The translations under genes were made by a program, and so were the position numbers. The notes beneath the pieces were generated by a model, which searched no databases, was not told the origin of the DNA, and worked only from the letters and a program-made list of their open reading frames with translations. Shown piece after piece: positions 17,569 through 25,438 of a DNA stretch of 64,000 bases. The stretch covers positions 1 to 64,000 of the forward strand of contig JAKQHY010000035.1 of assembly GCA_029555965.1 (NCBI GenBank). Reading direction: 5' to 3'. Origin of the DNA: Chloroflexota bacterium. GTDB lineage: Bacteria; Chloroflexota; Anaerolineae; B4-G1; SLSP01. Numbering within the stretch: the stretch's first letter is position 1; each line of letters starts with the position of its first letter.

Positions 17569-17627
17569 CTCAACGGATTGAACGGATTCAACGGAAAAAT
17601 ATCGTTAAATTCCGTTACATCCGTTGA
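17569..17627. repeat. Mirrored 9-base repeat, second copy of the AACGGATTN element
   Basis: The left arm (17569-17595) is identical over 27 bases to that at 10078-10104. The right arm is worn (ATCGTTAAA, TTCCGTTAC, ATCCGTTGAG). The worn arm suggests an older or relaxed copy. Confidence 0.88.
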
Positions 17628-17634
17628 GAAAGTT

Positions 17635-17683
17635 TTTTCATCCCACCGCTGGTGAACCGCCGGTTCATGATGAATTCTTCTGA
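17635..17683. repeat. 49-base direct repeat, copy 2
   Basis: Second copy of the repeat at 17513-17561. It ends 24 bases before the TPR gene stop. Confidence 0.88.
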
Positions 17684-17706
17684 GAGAAATTCCCGCCCCA
17701 TTCCAC

Positions 17707-18522
17707 TCACTGGTCCAACTGACCGAGAAGTTGTTGGGCTTCCTGCGCCCACACTTCAGGTGGATTGGTATCCAAAAAACGCTGGAGTGTCTCCCTAGCC
17801 TGAGCGTTTTGCCCGGCCACGGCATAGGCGCGCCCTAAAGCAAACAACGCCTCGCGCATATCAGGCGACTGCTCCAGGGCCTCCTCCAACAAGGCAATCG
17901 CTTCGTCCACCCGGTTTTGGAAGATGTGGATGTTCGCCAGGCCGACCAAAGCCTCCGGCTTATTGGGCGCAGACTGTAAAGCCAGCTCAAACTCGGATTG
18001 CGATTTAGCAAGGTAGTCCGCATCCGGTTGGAGCGCGCCCGCCGGGAATGCCAGCACCAGGTAGGTGGCGCCCAACTGATAGTGCGAGTCAGCATCCTGC
18101 GCATCAATGGCTAACGCCGCTTGAAATTCCGCCACCGCCGTGGTCAAATCCCCCAACTGATAAGCCAGAACACCGAGGTTGTGATGGACTGCCGCACCGC
18201 GTCCCGGGTCAAGGGCCAACGAACGGTTAAAGGATTCTCTGGCTTTGTCGTACTCTTGCAGGTTAAAACACGCCAACCCCAGCAAAAAATGGGCCTCAGC
18301 ATCCTTATCATTCTGCGCAACGAGCTGTTCCAATGTTGCCTTAGCCGCAACAAACTCACCAGCATCCAACTGTGCCTGAGCAGCCTCAATATCGCCCCCG
18401 ATCACACTCGCTTCGGGTGTGGGCGTTTTTGCCGACCGCTGCAACAGCCATGAACCTCCGGACACCAAGGCCCCTACAACCAACACAATCGCAACCACAC
18501 TCACCACAAGGCGTTTCTGCAT
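17707..18522 (-). CDS. Membrane-anchored TPR protein
   Basis: A 271-residue protein with one N-terminal membrane helix or uncleaved signal (residues 5-27) and at least five tetratricopeptide repeats from about residue 45 to the end, for example A-H-F-L-L-G-L-A-C-F-N-L-Q-E-Y and H-H-N-L-G-V-L-A-Y-Q-L-G. TPR arrays bind partner peptides or scaffold complexes. Here it probably faces outside or the membrane surface. It follows the degenerate MBL-fold gene by 40 bases and may be co-transcribed with it. No partner can be named. Confidence 0.85.
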   Translation of the reverse strand: MQKRLVVSVVAIVLVVGALVSGGSWLLQRSAKTPTPEASVIGGDIEAAQAQLDAGEFVAAKATLEQLVAQNDKDAEAHFLLGLACFNLQEYDKARESFNRSLALDPGRGAAVHHNLGVLAYQLGDLTTAVAEFQAALAIDAQDADSHYQLGATYLVLAFPAGALQPDADYLAKSQSEFELALQSAPNKPEALVGLANIHIFQNRVDEAIALLEEALEQSPDMREALFALGRAYAVAGQNAQARETLQRFLDTNPPEVWAQEAQQLLGQLDQ

Positions 18523-18562
18523 AGACCCTCCTCTGTTTTATTCGTAAGATTATTTATGAAAC

Positions 18563-19216
18563 TCAAATTTTTTGTGGCTCCAGCAGGACAACTTGAGTTT
18601 CTTCTGATTCACTGCCGGCGGTTACTTTCAAGCTAGGCTCGGTTGTGTACTGCGCAATCCCCATCTCTTTCAAAAAGCGCGTTACCGGCTCACGCTTGAT
18701 AGCCAAGTTGGGGATCTCATACTGCATGGGCACCACAATGTCCGGCTCGATTAAGCTGACAACTTCCGAAGCCATTTCTGCCGTCATCCCTTTGGGAATC
18801 CCCACCGGCAGCAGCAACACCTGGACGCCGCCCATCATTTCAACCTGCGCCTGCGTCGGGATATTTCCCAACGCGCCCAGATGACAAATCACCACACCAT
18901 TGACATTAAAAACGTATACGATGTTTTGCCCTAATTCGGCGCCTTGTTTGGCATCGCGGAAGGTGGCGATGCCGGTGATAAATAAACCGCCAACTTCATA
19001 TTCACCTGGTCCGGCAAACGTATGCTCCACATTCCGCAAGCCCTTCCACCGCGCTTTTTCCGGTTCATCCATAAATGCACTGCTCGTCACCACTTCCGCC
19101 CGCGCACGGGGCAATACCAGCCCCGACTCATCCTCATTAAAGGGGTCGGTTACGACGGCGGGAAAACCGCGTTCGACAATGCGAAAACACCCCAAACCAT
19201 ACCATGTCAATTCCAT
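18563..19216 (-). CDS. Metallo-beta-lactamase-fold protein without the main metal motif
   Basis: The 217 residues fit the UlaG-like branch of the MBL superfamily: start M-E-L-T-W-Y-G-L-G-C-F-R-I, and the C-H-L-G-A-L-G segment (His112). The defining S-H-x-H-x-D-H motif should lie after V-V-T; it reads S-S-A-F-M-D-E (residues 45-51), so the main zinc ligands are lost. The protein is therefore probably not a standard hydrolase and may bind a ligand or partner. Frame, start (GGAGCGG upstream) and length are otherwise normal, so this is not a decayed gene by appearance. Confidence 0.75.
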   Translation of the reverse strand: MELTWYGLGCFRIVERGFPAVVTDPFNEDESGLVLPRARAEVVTSSAFMDEPEKARWKGLRNVEHTFAGPGEYEVGGLFITGIATFRDAKQGAELGQNIVYVFNVNGVVICHLGALGNIPTQAQVEMMGGVQVLLLPVGIPKGMTAEMASEVVSLIEPDIVVPMQYEIPNLAIKREPVTRFLKEMGIAQYTTEPSLKVTAGSESEETQVVLLEPQKI

Positions 19217-19378
19217 TGACCGCTCCTATTCTTGTTAAGTTATGCTTTCCTTAGCATTATAATCAAAAAAAGAACCTAGCCAACTTTTACAGATCGTTTA
19301 CAAAACAGCGTTATTCCCCCGGTCGAGGAGATATTTGACCTAAATTATGAAAATTTCCTTAGGTTTTTCTAAAAGGAT

Positions 19379-19406
19379 TTGTACCATATCCCACTTGTGC
19401 TATAAT
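19379..19406 (+). promoter_or_regulatory. Promoter upstream of the 141-residue protein gene
   Basis: TTGTAC, 16 bases, TATAAT, with TG one base before the -10 box. An ATG 11 bases downstream of the -10 box would give a near-leaderless message, but the internal ATG at 19499 has a ribosome site. Confidence 0.7.
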
Positions 19407-19498
19407 TAAGTCAGGGAATGATTAGGAACACGCACAATATCTCCCCACATCCAGTTAACAAAATCAGGTGGCGTGGCTTTCACTGTTTTGAGGTGCCT

Positions 19499-19924
19499 AT
19501 GTCACAATCGCCCATCAAATTTATCCCACCCAATCAATCCAACCAACTCACCGAGTTGGCCGAACGCGCCCGCGTAAGTTTGAGCCGGTTCGCCGGGCTG
19601 GAAATCGAATACAACGCAATTGGCCTGCAAATGTTAGATGAATGGATTGATCGTCACTTAAAGCAATTCCCCGAACCGTCCCAAGAAATTGTTATGGTAT
19701 GGGGCGCCTTTCTTGGCGAAACGTTTCGACGCCGGTTCAACGGCGCCTGGGGTGTTCAAAGTGCAGGACGAAAACCACAACTTGGCGTCATTTGCCCCAG
19801 AGATGAAGATGACGGCATCGTCTTCACTGATGTGATGGATCAAATGCAGCGCCGCATCAAGATTGGCATGAATGAATCCCTTGCCTTTTACTATACCCTC
19901 AAAGGGGTGGAAATCAAAAGCTAA
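19499..19924 (+). CDS. Conserved-looking protein of unknown function
   Basis: A soluble 141-residue protein. The start is placed at the ATG preceded by GAGGTG; an upstream in-frame ATG (19418) would add 27 residues that look non-conserved. The central helix W-G-A-F-L-G-E-T-F-R-R-R-F, followed by W-G-V-Q and a late F-T-D-V-M-D-Q-M-Q-R-R, recalls the DUF3806-type families, but the match is weak. It is convergent with the Lon-type gene. Function unknown. Confidence 0.55.
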   Translation: MSQSPIKFIPPNQSNQLTELAERARVSLSRFAGLEIEYNAIGLQMLDEWIDRHLKQFPEPSQEIVMVWGAFLGETFRRRFNGAWGVQSAGRKPQLGVICPRDEDDGIVFTDVMDQMQRRIKIGMNESLAFYYTLKGVEIKS

Positions 19925-20000
19925 CCGGCGCGGGAGCCTCTCAAGAGTGACTTATCTGTAAAAGAACTTTGCTGCCCCCAAACCGGCGGATGAAGCGGCG

Positions 20001-22433
20001 TCAGCCGGCCAGACAAGGCTCGTCTTCCTCCGGTTCGTCATCTTCGTCCCGCTCCCCCCGGGAACGGTCAGCGAACTCCCGCAAGCGCGCTTCGGCCATT
20101 GCGTGAAGCGACCCCTCCGGAAAGTTTCCCTCAGCATCCCGCACACCGGCCACCAGCCCGGTCAACAGTGACAATCCTTCATCCACCGTCGCCACCGCAT
20201 AAACATGGAATTGTCCGGCGCGCACCGCCTCGACCACATCCTCCCGCAACATTAAATTGCGCAGATTAGAAATCGGAATGATCACACCCTGCGTGCCGGT
20301 AAACCCTCGGCTCCGGCAAATCTCAAAGAATCCCTCAATTTTTTCATTCACCCCGCCAATCGCCAACACCCGCCCTAACTGATCCACCGCCCCGGTGGCG
20401 GCCAAGTCCTGGCGCAGCGGCGCCAACGCAACAGCGGAAATCAAAGCGTACAGTTCGGCGGACGAAGCGCTGTCCCCCTCAATTTCATCGTACAGTTGCT
20501 CGAAACTCAAACTCGCCTCCAACGAAAGTGAATGTTCCGTGCCGTACTGCCCGCCAAAGTACCCCACCAGCGACAATACCCCTTTGCCGTGGATCGGGCC
20601 GCCCAACTGCACCTCACGCTGTACATCCAGAACATTGCCCCGCCCCACATACGCGCGCGCTGTAATGCGGCTGGGCATCCCGTAACTGTATCCCCCCATC
20701 GAGACGACCGACAGTCCGTTGATCTGGCCGACCGCGGCGCCTTCCGTCATCACGATCAAGCTATTCTCTAAGATCTCGCGGCGGATAATGTCCTCCGACA
20801 AACTCACCCGTCGCTTTTGCTGCGCCAGCGCGTGCCGTACATCTGCATAGCGGACAGATTCTTGCCCGGCGCGGCGCGCCCAATACACAGCCTCCCGCAC
20901 GAGATCGGCAATGGGGCCGAAACGCGCGCTCAGCCGTTCCTGATAATCGGCCAGCCACGCGCCAAAATCCACCACCCGCGCCAGTGCTTCTGGTGTAAAA
21001 GGTAGCAGGGATTCTTCCGCACACAACGCGCGCACAAAACGTCCGTAAATCTGTTCAATCTCCGGCGTGCGCGGCATCGTCAGTTCAAACTCGGCCAAAA
21101 CCTTAAAAAGCTTGGCAAAATCTTCGTCGTAATCATAGAGCGCATAATAAATTTCCGGCGCGCCCCGCAGGATAATTTTCGCCCGCAGGGGAATGGACTC
21201 TGGCTTGGGTGTCACCATACTGACCAATTGCTGGCTATCGGGCGATTCAATGCGCAGCGTCTCGGTCAACAAAGCCCGCTTCAGCTCAGCCCACATATGG
21301 GGCGATTCAAACAGAGCCTCCGCATCCAGGATCAAGTACCCGCCGTTGGCCAGATGCAATACACCAGGGCGAAGCAGAGTATGATCGGTCATCGTTGAGC
21401 CATGGCGCATATCGTATTCAATACGCCCAAACAGCTTCTCATACGTTGGCATCTCCTCAACGATCACCGGCGCTCCCTGCGTCTGCCGGTGATCCACAAA
21501 TAGATTGACACGATAACGCTGCGCCAGAGGCACATCTAATAACGAAGCGCGCTCCTGCGCCCCTTCAGCCTCTCCATCGCGAAACAAATCCAGACGTTGA
21601 ACAATATCCTGGCGCACTTCCGCCAGATATTCTTTGACCTCCGCATGGGTGGCATATTTATCTTCCAACTCTCGCAGCAAAGGCTGAATGGTGAAATCAG
21701 CCACGCTACGGTCCAACGCTTCAATCTCGGCCTGTGCAGCGCGCTCGTGCTCCCGCAACCGGCGCAGCGCGGCGTCCAATAAACCGTCCAGCATCGCCAT
21801 ATCAGTCTCGATGCGCTCACGCACCTCTGCCGGCAACGCGTCGAAAGCCTCGGAGGTAAGCGCCTCGCCCTCGTGAAGCGGCGCAACAAACAGCCCTGAA
21901 GCCGACTGCATGAGCTTGAAGCCGTACTCCTGACAGGCACTCTCGACCCCCGACAGCGCCTCCTCCTGCACCCCTATGAACTTCTGCTCCAGCGCGTCCA
22001 GCGCTTCAGCATACTGATCGGTTTCGAAGGCGCGCACCAACCGTTCCGCTATCGCACTATTAAAGCGTTCCATATCATCGCGGAACTGCGCCCCTTGGCG
22101 CGGCGGCAGGCAGATTGCCCGCGGCGCGCGTGGGTCGGCAAAATAGTTCACATACACCCAATCGCCCGGCGTCGGTTCCTGCGCCGCCTGCTGCGCCACC
22201 AAGTGCTGCAACACCGAGCGGCGGCCCGTGCCCATCGGCCCGGTCACAAAAAGATTAAAGCCAGGGCTGCGAATATCCAACCCGAAACGGATTGCCTCCA
22301 CCGCGCGCTCTTGCCCAATGATGTCAGGAATATCCAGCAACGCTTCATCCGCCGGTTCGACAAAACATGCCGGATCGCAGCGCCGGCAGAGAGCTTCTGG
22401 GGAGATTTCCAACAGATACTCGGTACTCTTCAT
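20001..22433 (-). CDS. Lon-family (S16) ATP-dependent protease, AAA-type
   Basis: An 810-residue protein of the Lon-related putative protease family (LonB/YcbZ-like, not LonA: there is no N-terminal LAN domain). Residues 65-73 form a Walker A-like loop G-P-M-G-T-G-R-R-S with Arg in place of the usual Lys, which is common in this family. A long helical insert spans about 150-320. The C-terminal protease domain holds the Ser/Lys dyad: Ser655 in E-G-D-S-A-S-S and Lys698 in V-N-E-K-I-E-G. The 43-residue spacing equals that of archaeal LonB. The extreme C-terminus is acidic. It follows dnaN with a hairpin in between, so it is probably separately controlled. Confidence 0.9.
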   Translation of the reverse strand: MKSTEYLLEISPEALCRRCDPACFVEPADEALLDIPDIIGQERAVEAIRFGLDIRSPGFNLFVTGPMGTGRRSVLQHLVAQQAAQEPTPGDWVYVNYFADPRAPRAICLPPRQGAQFRDDMERFNSAIAERLVRAFETDQYAEALDALEQKFIGVQEEALSGVESACQEYGFKLMQSASGLFVAPLHEGEALTSEAFDALPAEVRERIETDMAMLDGLLDAALRRLREHERAAQAEIEALDRSVADFTIQPLLRELEDKYATHAEVKEYLAEVRQDIVQRLDLFRDGEAEGAQERASLLDVPLAQRYRVNLFVDHRQTQGAPVIVEEMPTYEKLFGRIEYDMRHGSTMTDHTLLRPGVLHLANGGYLILDAEALFESPHMWAELKRALLTETLRIESPDSQQLVSMVTPKPESIPLRAKIILRGAPEIYYALYDYDEDFAKLFKVLAEFELTMPRTPEIEQIYGRFVRALCAEESLLPFTPEALARVVDFGAWLADYQERLSARFGPIADLVREAVYWARRAGQESVRYADVRHALAQQKRRVSLSEDIIRREILENSLIVMTEGAAVGQINGLSVVSMGGYSYGMPSRITARAYVGRGNVLDVQREVQLGGPIHGKGVLSLVGYFGGQYGTEHSLSLEASLSFEQLYDEIEGDSASSAELYALISAVALAPLRQDLAATGAVDQLGRVLAIGGVNEKIEGFFEICRSRGFTGTQGVIIPISNLRNLMLREDVVEAVRAGQFHVYAVATVDEGLSLLTGLVAGVRDAEGNFPEGSLHAMAEARLREFADRSRGERDEDDEPEEDEPCLAG

Positions 22434-22457
22434 AAATCCTCACATGATATAAATACA

Positions 22458-22501
22458 ACAGGGCTAGAGGTGAAGTCAAGCAACCTCACCTATAGCCCTG
22501 T
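22458..22501 (-). terminator. Hairpin after dnaN
   Basis: A 9-base stem (ACAGGGCTA / TAGCCCTGT), one mismatch and a further 6-base stem close a 12-base loop. On the minus strand TGTATTTATA follows. It lies between the dnaN stop and the Lon-type start and probably ends or weakens dnaN transcription. Confidence 0.65.
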
Positions 22502-22576
22502 AATCAGTATAAAAATCTTGTGAAAGCCCCTGGTATTCGCCAGACCTTCACCAGAGTCATCACAGCGGTCAGCAGA

Positions 22577-23701
22577 TTAACGCCGCCCCAGATGCATCGG
22601 CATGACAACGTGGACAAAGGCGTCGTCGCCAATGGCCTTGATCAGGCCGGGATTTGTGGGGGCATTCAATTCCAACGACACCTGCGGCATCGCCAACGCA
22701 GAGAAAACATCCGTCAAGAAGCGCACGTTAAAGGCAATCTCTAACTCCAGCGCCTCGCCCTCAACGTTAGCCGCCAGACGGGTAGAGCCTTGTCCAGACT
22801 CGGAAGAATCCGCCGAAACCACGATTTCACCAGGGGTAATGCTTAATGTCACGATATTCGCAGCGTCGCGGGCAAAAATAGCCGCCCGCTTGCACGCCTG
22901 CAAAATTTCCTCGCGCCCCAGCACCACGCGCGTGGTGCTACTCACCGGAATGATCCGCCGCACATCCGGGAAATTGGCATCAATCAACTGGGAATTGAGC
23001 ACTGTGTCCTTGAGTTGGAAGAGAATCTGGTTGTGTTGATGCGTGGTTGAAATTGAGACCGGCTCCTCCTGGCTGCCGATAATGCGCAGCACTTCAGAGA
23101 GCGCACGGGCCGGGATGATAACGCTGAACGGCTGCGGGACGGGATGAATCAGCGGGATGCGGCGCATGGAAAGGCGGAAGCCATCAGCAGCAGCGAGGGT
23201 CAACGTATCCTCGGCAAACTCGGCCAAAACGCCGGTCAAAACGGGATGGCTTTCATCCGTTGAGGCGGCAAAGATGACCTGCCCCAATCCAAGGCGCAGG
23301 TCTCCCGCTTCTACAGCAAAACCGTTGCTCTCTTCGGGAGCCGGCACTACCGGAAATTCATCGGCGGCAATGCCCCGAAAGTTAGCCTTGACCGAACCAC
23401 ACGCCAACGCCAACGCTAATGATGGCTCATCCAGGGTTAGATCCACCTGATCAGGCGGCAGCGAATTAACCAAATCAATAAAGTTACGCGCCGGCACGGT
23501 CACAGCGCCGTCAGTCTCCACCCTCGCCCCTACCCAATGAACCACACTCAATTCGAGATTGGTGGTCGCCAGTTTGAGCTGCCCCCGGTCGGTTGCCAGC
23601 AGCACATTGCTTAAAATGGGCATAGTAGTCCGTGAGGGTACGGCCCGACCCACAATCCCCAAACCGCGCGCCAGGTTTTCTTGAAGACAAGAAAGTTTCA
23701 T
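22577..23701 (-). CDS. dnaN: DNA polymerase III subunit beta (sliding clamp)
   Basis: A full-length clamp of 374 residues with the three-domain repeat. Marks are the start M-K-L-S-C-L-Q-E-N-L, the domain-1 segment T-M-P-I-L-S-N-V-L-L, the domain-3 segment L-I-D-A-N-F-P-D-V-R-R-I-I-P and the C-terminal V-M-P-M-H, which lies near the partner-binding pocket. It holds DNA polymerase III and repair proteins on DNA. AGGAGG lies six bases before the ATG. It is not next to dnaA or recF in this window, unlike the common order. Confidence 0.97.
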   Translation of the reverse strand: MKLSCLQENLARGLGIVGRAVPSRTTMPILSNVLLATDRGQLKLATTNLELSVVHWVGARVETDGAVTVPARNFIDLVNSLPPDQVDLTLDEPSLALALACGSVKANFRGIAADEFPVVPAPEESNGFAVEAGDLRLGLGQVIFAASTDESHPVLTGVLAEFAEDTLTLAAADGFRLSMRRIPLIHPVPQPFSVIIPARALSEVLRIIGSQEEPVSISTTHQHNQILFQLKDTVLNSQLIDANFPDVRRIIPVSSTTRVVLGREEILQACKRAAIFARDAANIVTLSITPGEIVVSADSSESGQGSTRLAANVEGEALELEIAFNVRFLTDVFSALAMPQVSLELNAPTNPGLIKAIGDDAFVHVVMPMHLGRR

Positions 23702-23731
23702 TGAGGACCTCCTAAGTGTTTAGTTACGCCA

Positions 23732-23759
23732 AGTATAATGGACAAATAACAAATAGCAA
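23732..23759 (-). promoter_or_regulatory. Promoter of dnaN
   Basis: On the minus strand: TTGCTA, 16 bases, TATACT. The -35 box lies inside the heptad repeat. A 5' leader of about 25-30 bases with AGGAGG follows. Confidence 0.6.
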
Positions 23760-23769
23760 ATAGCGAATA
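23742..23769. repeat. Heptad tandem repeat (ACAAATA family)
   Basis: Four units of 7 bases: ACAAATA, ACAAATA, GCAAATA, GCGAATA. The array overlaps the -35 region of the dnaN promoter. Confidence 0.85.
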
Positions 23770-23784
23770 GCGGAGATGCCCTGC

Positions 23785-23839
23785 AATTCGTAATTCGTAA
23801 TTCGTAATTCGTAACTTCTCACTCCTCACTTCTCACTCC
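23785..23839. repeat. Two heptad arrays, one covering a stop codon
   Basis: Four exact AATTCGT units (23785-23812) are followed by TCACTCC, TCACTTC, TCACTCC (23819-23839). The second array contains the stop codon and last six codons of the ligase-like gene. Confidence 0.88.
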
Positions 23840-25297
23840 GATCATCTCCGTCGCCGCCGTCGCCAGGCCGACAAGCAGCCAGAAGAGTGTGACTGAGTGG
23901 TGAAAGTCTAGGCTGAAGAAATAGTGATCGAACACGCCGCCGACCAATCCGCCAATGATGGCAGCATGGATGCCATACCACAGTGGCTCAAGCTCCGGGT
24001 GACACCCTACCGCAACGCGCCGCCGCCAAAAACGCGCCAGCACAGTCCCCATAATGACAAGAAAGGTGACCAACCCCACCAATCCCATCTGCGCAGCGAT
24101 CAACAAGTACACGCTGGCGACGGCGACGTAAATATCAATATCCGGCGCGCCGGCGAATCCTACCCCCAACACTGGGTAACGCGCAATGAGGGTAAAGGTA
24201 TCTTTATACTCCCCCATGCGCATCTGCGTGGAGAGGTCTTCCTGCAAAAAACCCTCAACGAAGTGCGTCACCAATCCCTGCGTCCATGGCAATACCAGGA
24301 AGAGGAGCAACCCCACCCCCATCAAGGGCAACAGCTTACGATAACGCAGCCCCGCAAGAACGGTCACGGCCACGGCCAGACCCAGCATCGAACCACGCGA
24401 GACGGTCAACCCCAAACCCAGACCCATCACCCCCATTGCGCCCAATAAAAGCCAGCGCGGCAAGAAAGGGCGGCGGGCAAACAGTTGCGGCGCCGCCATC
24501 GCCAGGGCCACGTTGAGCAGGCTGCCCAACACATTTGGGTGAACCGAAGTGGATGTCGCCCGTTGCATCAAAGTGGGATCATCGCGGATATACCACAGCA
24601 CCCCCGACCCAGTGGGATATCCAAAGCGCCCCAGGGCGGACAAGATGCGAATCGCCAGCTCATCCGGCAGAAAATACAGGCCAATCCCCAACAACGCCGC
24701 CGCAGTCGCGCCCAACACCACCCACCGCATCAGGGAGCGCAGGCGGGCTACGTCGCGCACAGTGTTGACCACCAGATAGAACAGCGCAATACTGAGCAAC
24801 ACCTCGGCGAAATGGCGCACCAAATAACTGGTCAAAGCCCCGTGGGACAGCCCCGACACAAACGCGCCGATCGCCATCAACATAAACGCCAGTACCGCAC
24901 CGCCCACCGGCGTCATCACAAAACGCTGCTCCTCTCCCAATATATAAGGTAAAGCCCATACCGCGAACAAGGCCAACAACGTCAAATCCAGAAACGTAGG
25001 GGTGAATCCCAAATCAAAGGGGACCGAGGCGAAAGGCAGCAGGGCGATAATGCCGATCACGCCCAGGTAGGCAATTTCAATATCGCGCAACACCCAGGCG
25101 ACGTACCCTAACCCCACCAACAGCGCCAACACCGGCAGCGCGCCAACCTCGGCAATGAGCCACCCGCCCCCTACCCCAACCACCGCCATTGCCAGCAACA
25201 ACGCGCCGACCAACAGCCAACGTCGCCGGGTAAACAACAGCCAGCGCGCTGGACTGTGTTCGAGCAAATCCTGGATCGTTATGCGCCAATTCGTCAT
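23819..25297 (-). CDS. O-antigen ligase/polymerase-like membrane protein
   Basis: A polytopic membrane protein of 492 residues with about 11-12 predicted helices. It includes the typical late periplasmic loop of the Wzy/WaaL superfamily (after about residue 360: P-W-T-Q-G-L, then Y-K-D-T-F-T-L-I-A-R-Y-P-V-L-G-V-G), in which R-Y-P-V-L-G-V-G matches the usual P-x-x-G-x-G element. It may join or polymerise surface glycans. The start is the ATG at 25297: an earlier in-frame codon would cross the promoter and the divergent gene. The last residues come from a heptad repeat. Confidence 0.78.
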   Translation of the reverse strand: MTNWRITIQDLLEHSPARWLLFTRRRWLLVGALLLAMAVVGVGGGWLIAEVGALPVLALLVGLGYVAWVLRDIEIAYLGVIGIIALLPFASVPFDLGFTPTFLDLTLLALFAVWALPYILGEEQRFVMTPVGGAVLAFMLMAIGAFVSGLSHGALTSYLVRHFAEVLLSIALFYLVVNTVRDVARLRSLMRWVVLGATAAALLGIGLYFLPDELAIRILSALGRFGYPTGSGVLWYIRDDPTLMQRATSTSVHPNVLGSLLNVALAMAAPQLFARRPFLPRWLLLGAMGVMGLGLGLTVSRGSMLGLAVAVTVLAGLRYRKLLPLMGVGLLLFLVLPWTQGLVTHFVEGFLQEDLSTQMRMGEYKDTFTLIARYPVLGVGFAGAPDIDIYVAVASVYLLIAAQMGLVGLVTFLVIMGTVLARFWRRRVAVGCHPELEPLWYGIHAAIIGGLVGGVFDHYFFSLDFHHSVTLFWLLVGLATAATEMIGVRSEE

Positions 25298-25307
25298 TAT
25301 GCGGACG

Positions 25308-25335
25308 ATTATACTTTGCCAGCAGAGTGCGTCAA
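25308..25335 (-). promoter_or_regulatory. Promoter of the ligase-like gene, apparently leaderless
   Basis: On the minus strand: TTGACG, 16 bases, TATAAT, then ten bases to the ATG. The start point would fall within a few bases of the start codon, and no ribosome site is visible. Confidence 0.75.
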
Positions 25336-25438
25336 GAGAACAAACAGCACGCTGGCATGCCTCTAACACTTGCAAATATATAAGATTCGTGGTAATCTTC
25401 TCAATAGAAATGACCTTATTCATCCAAAAGGAGTGACT

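Noticed and set aside
17450-17683. Possible CRISPR-like array
   Set aside because: Units are 7-9 bases or a single 49-base pair, without spacers of constant length, and no cas genes are present.
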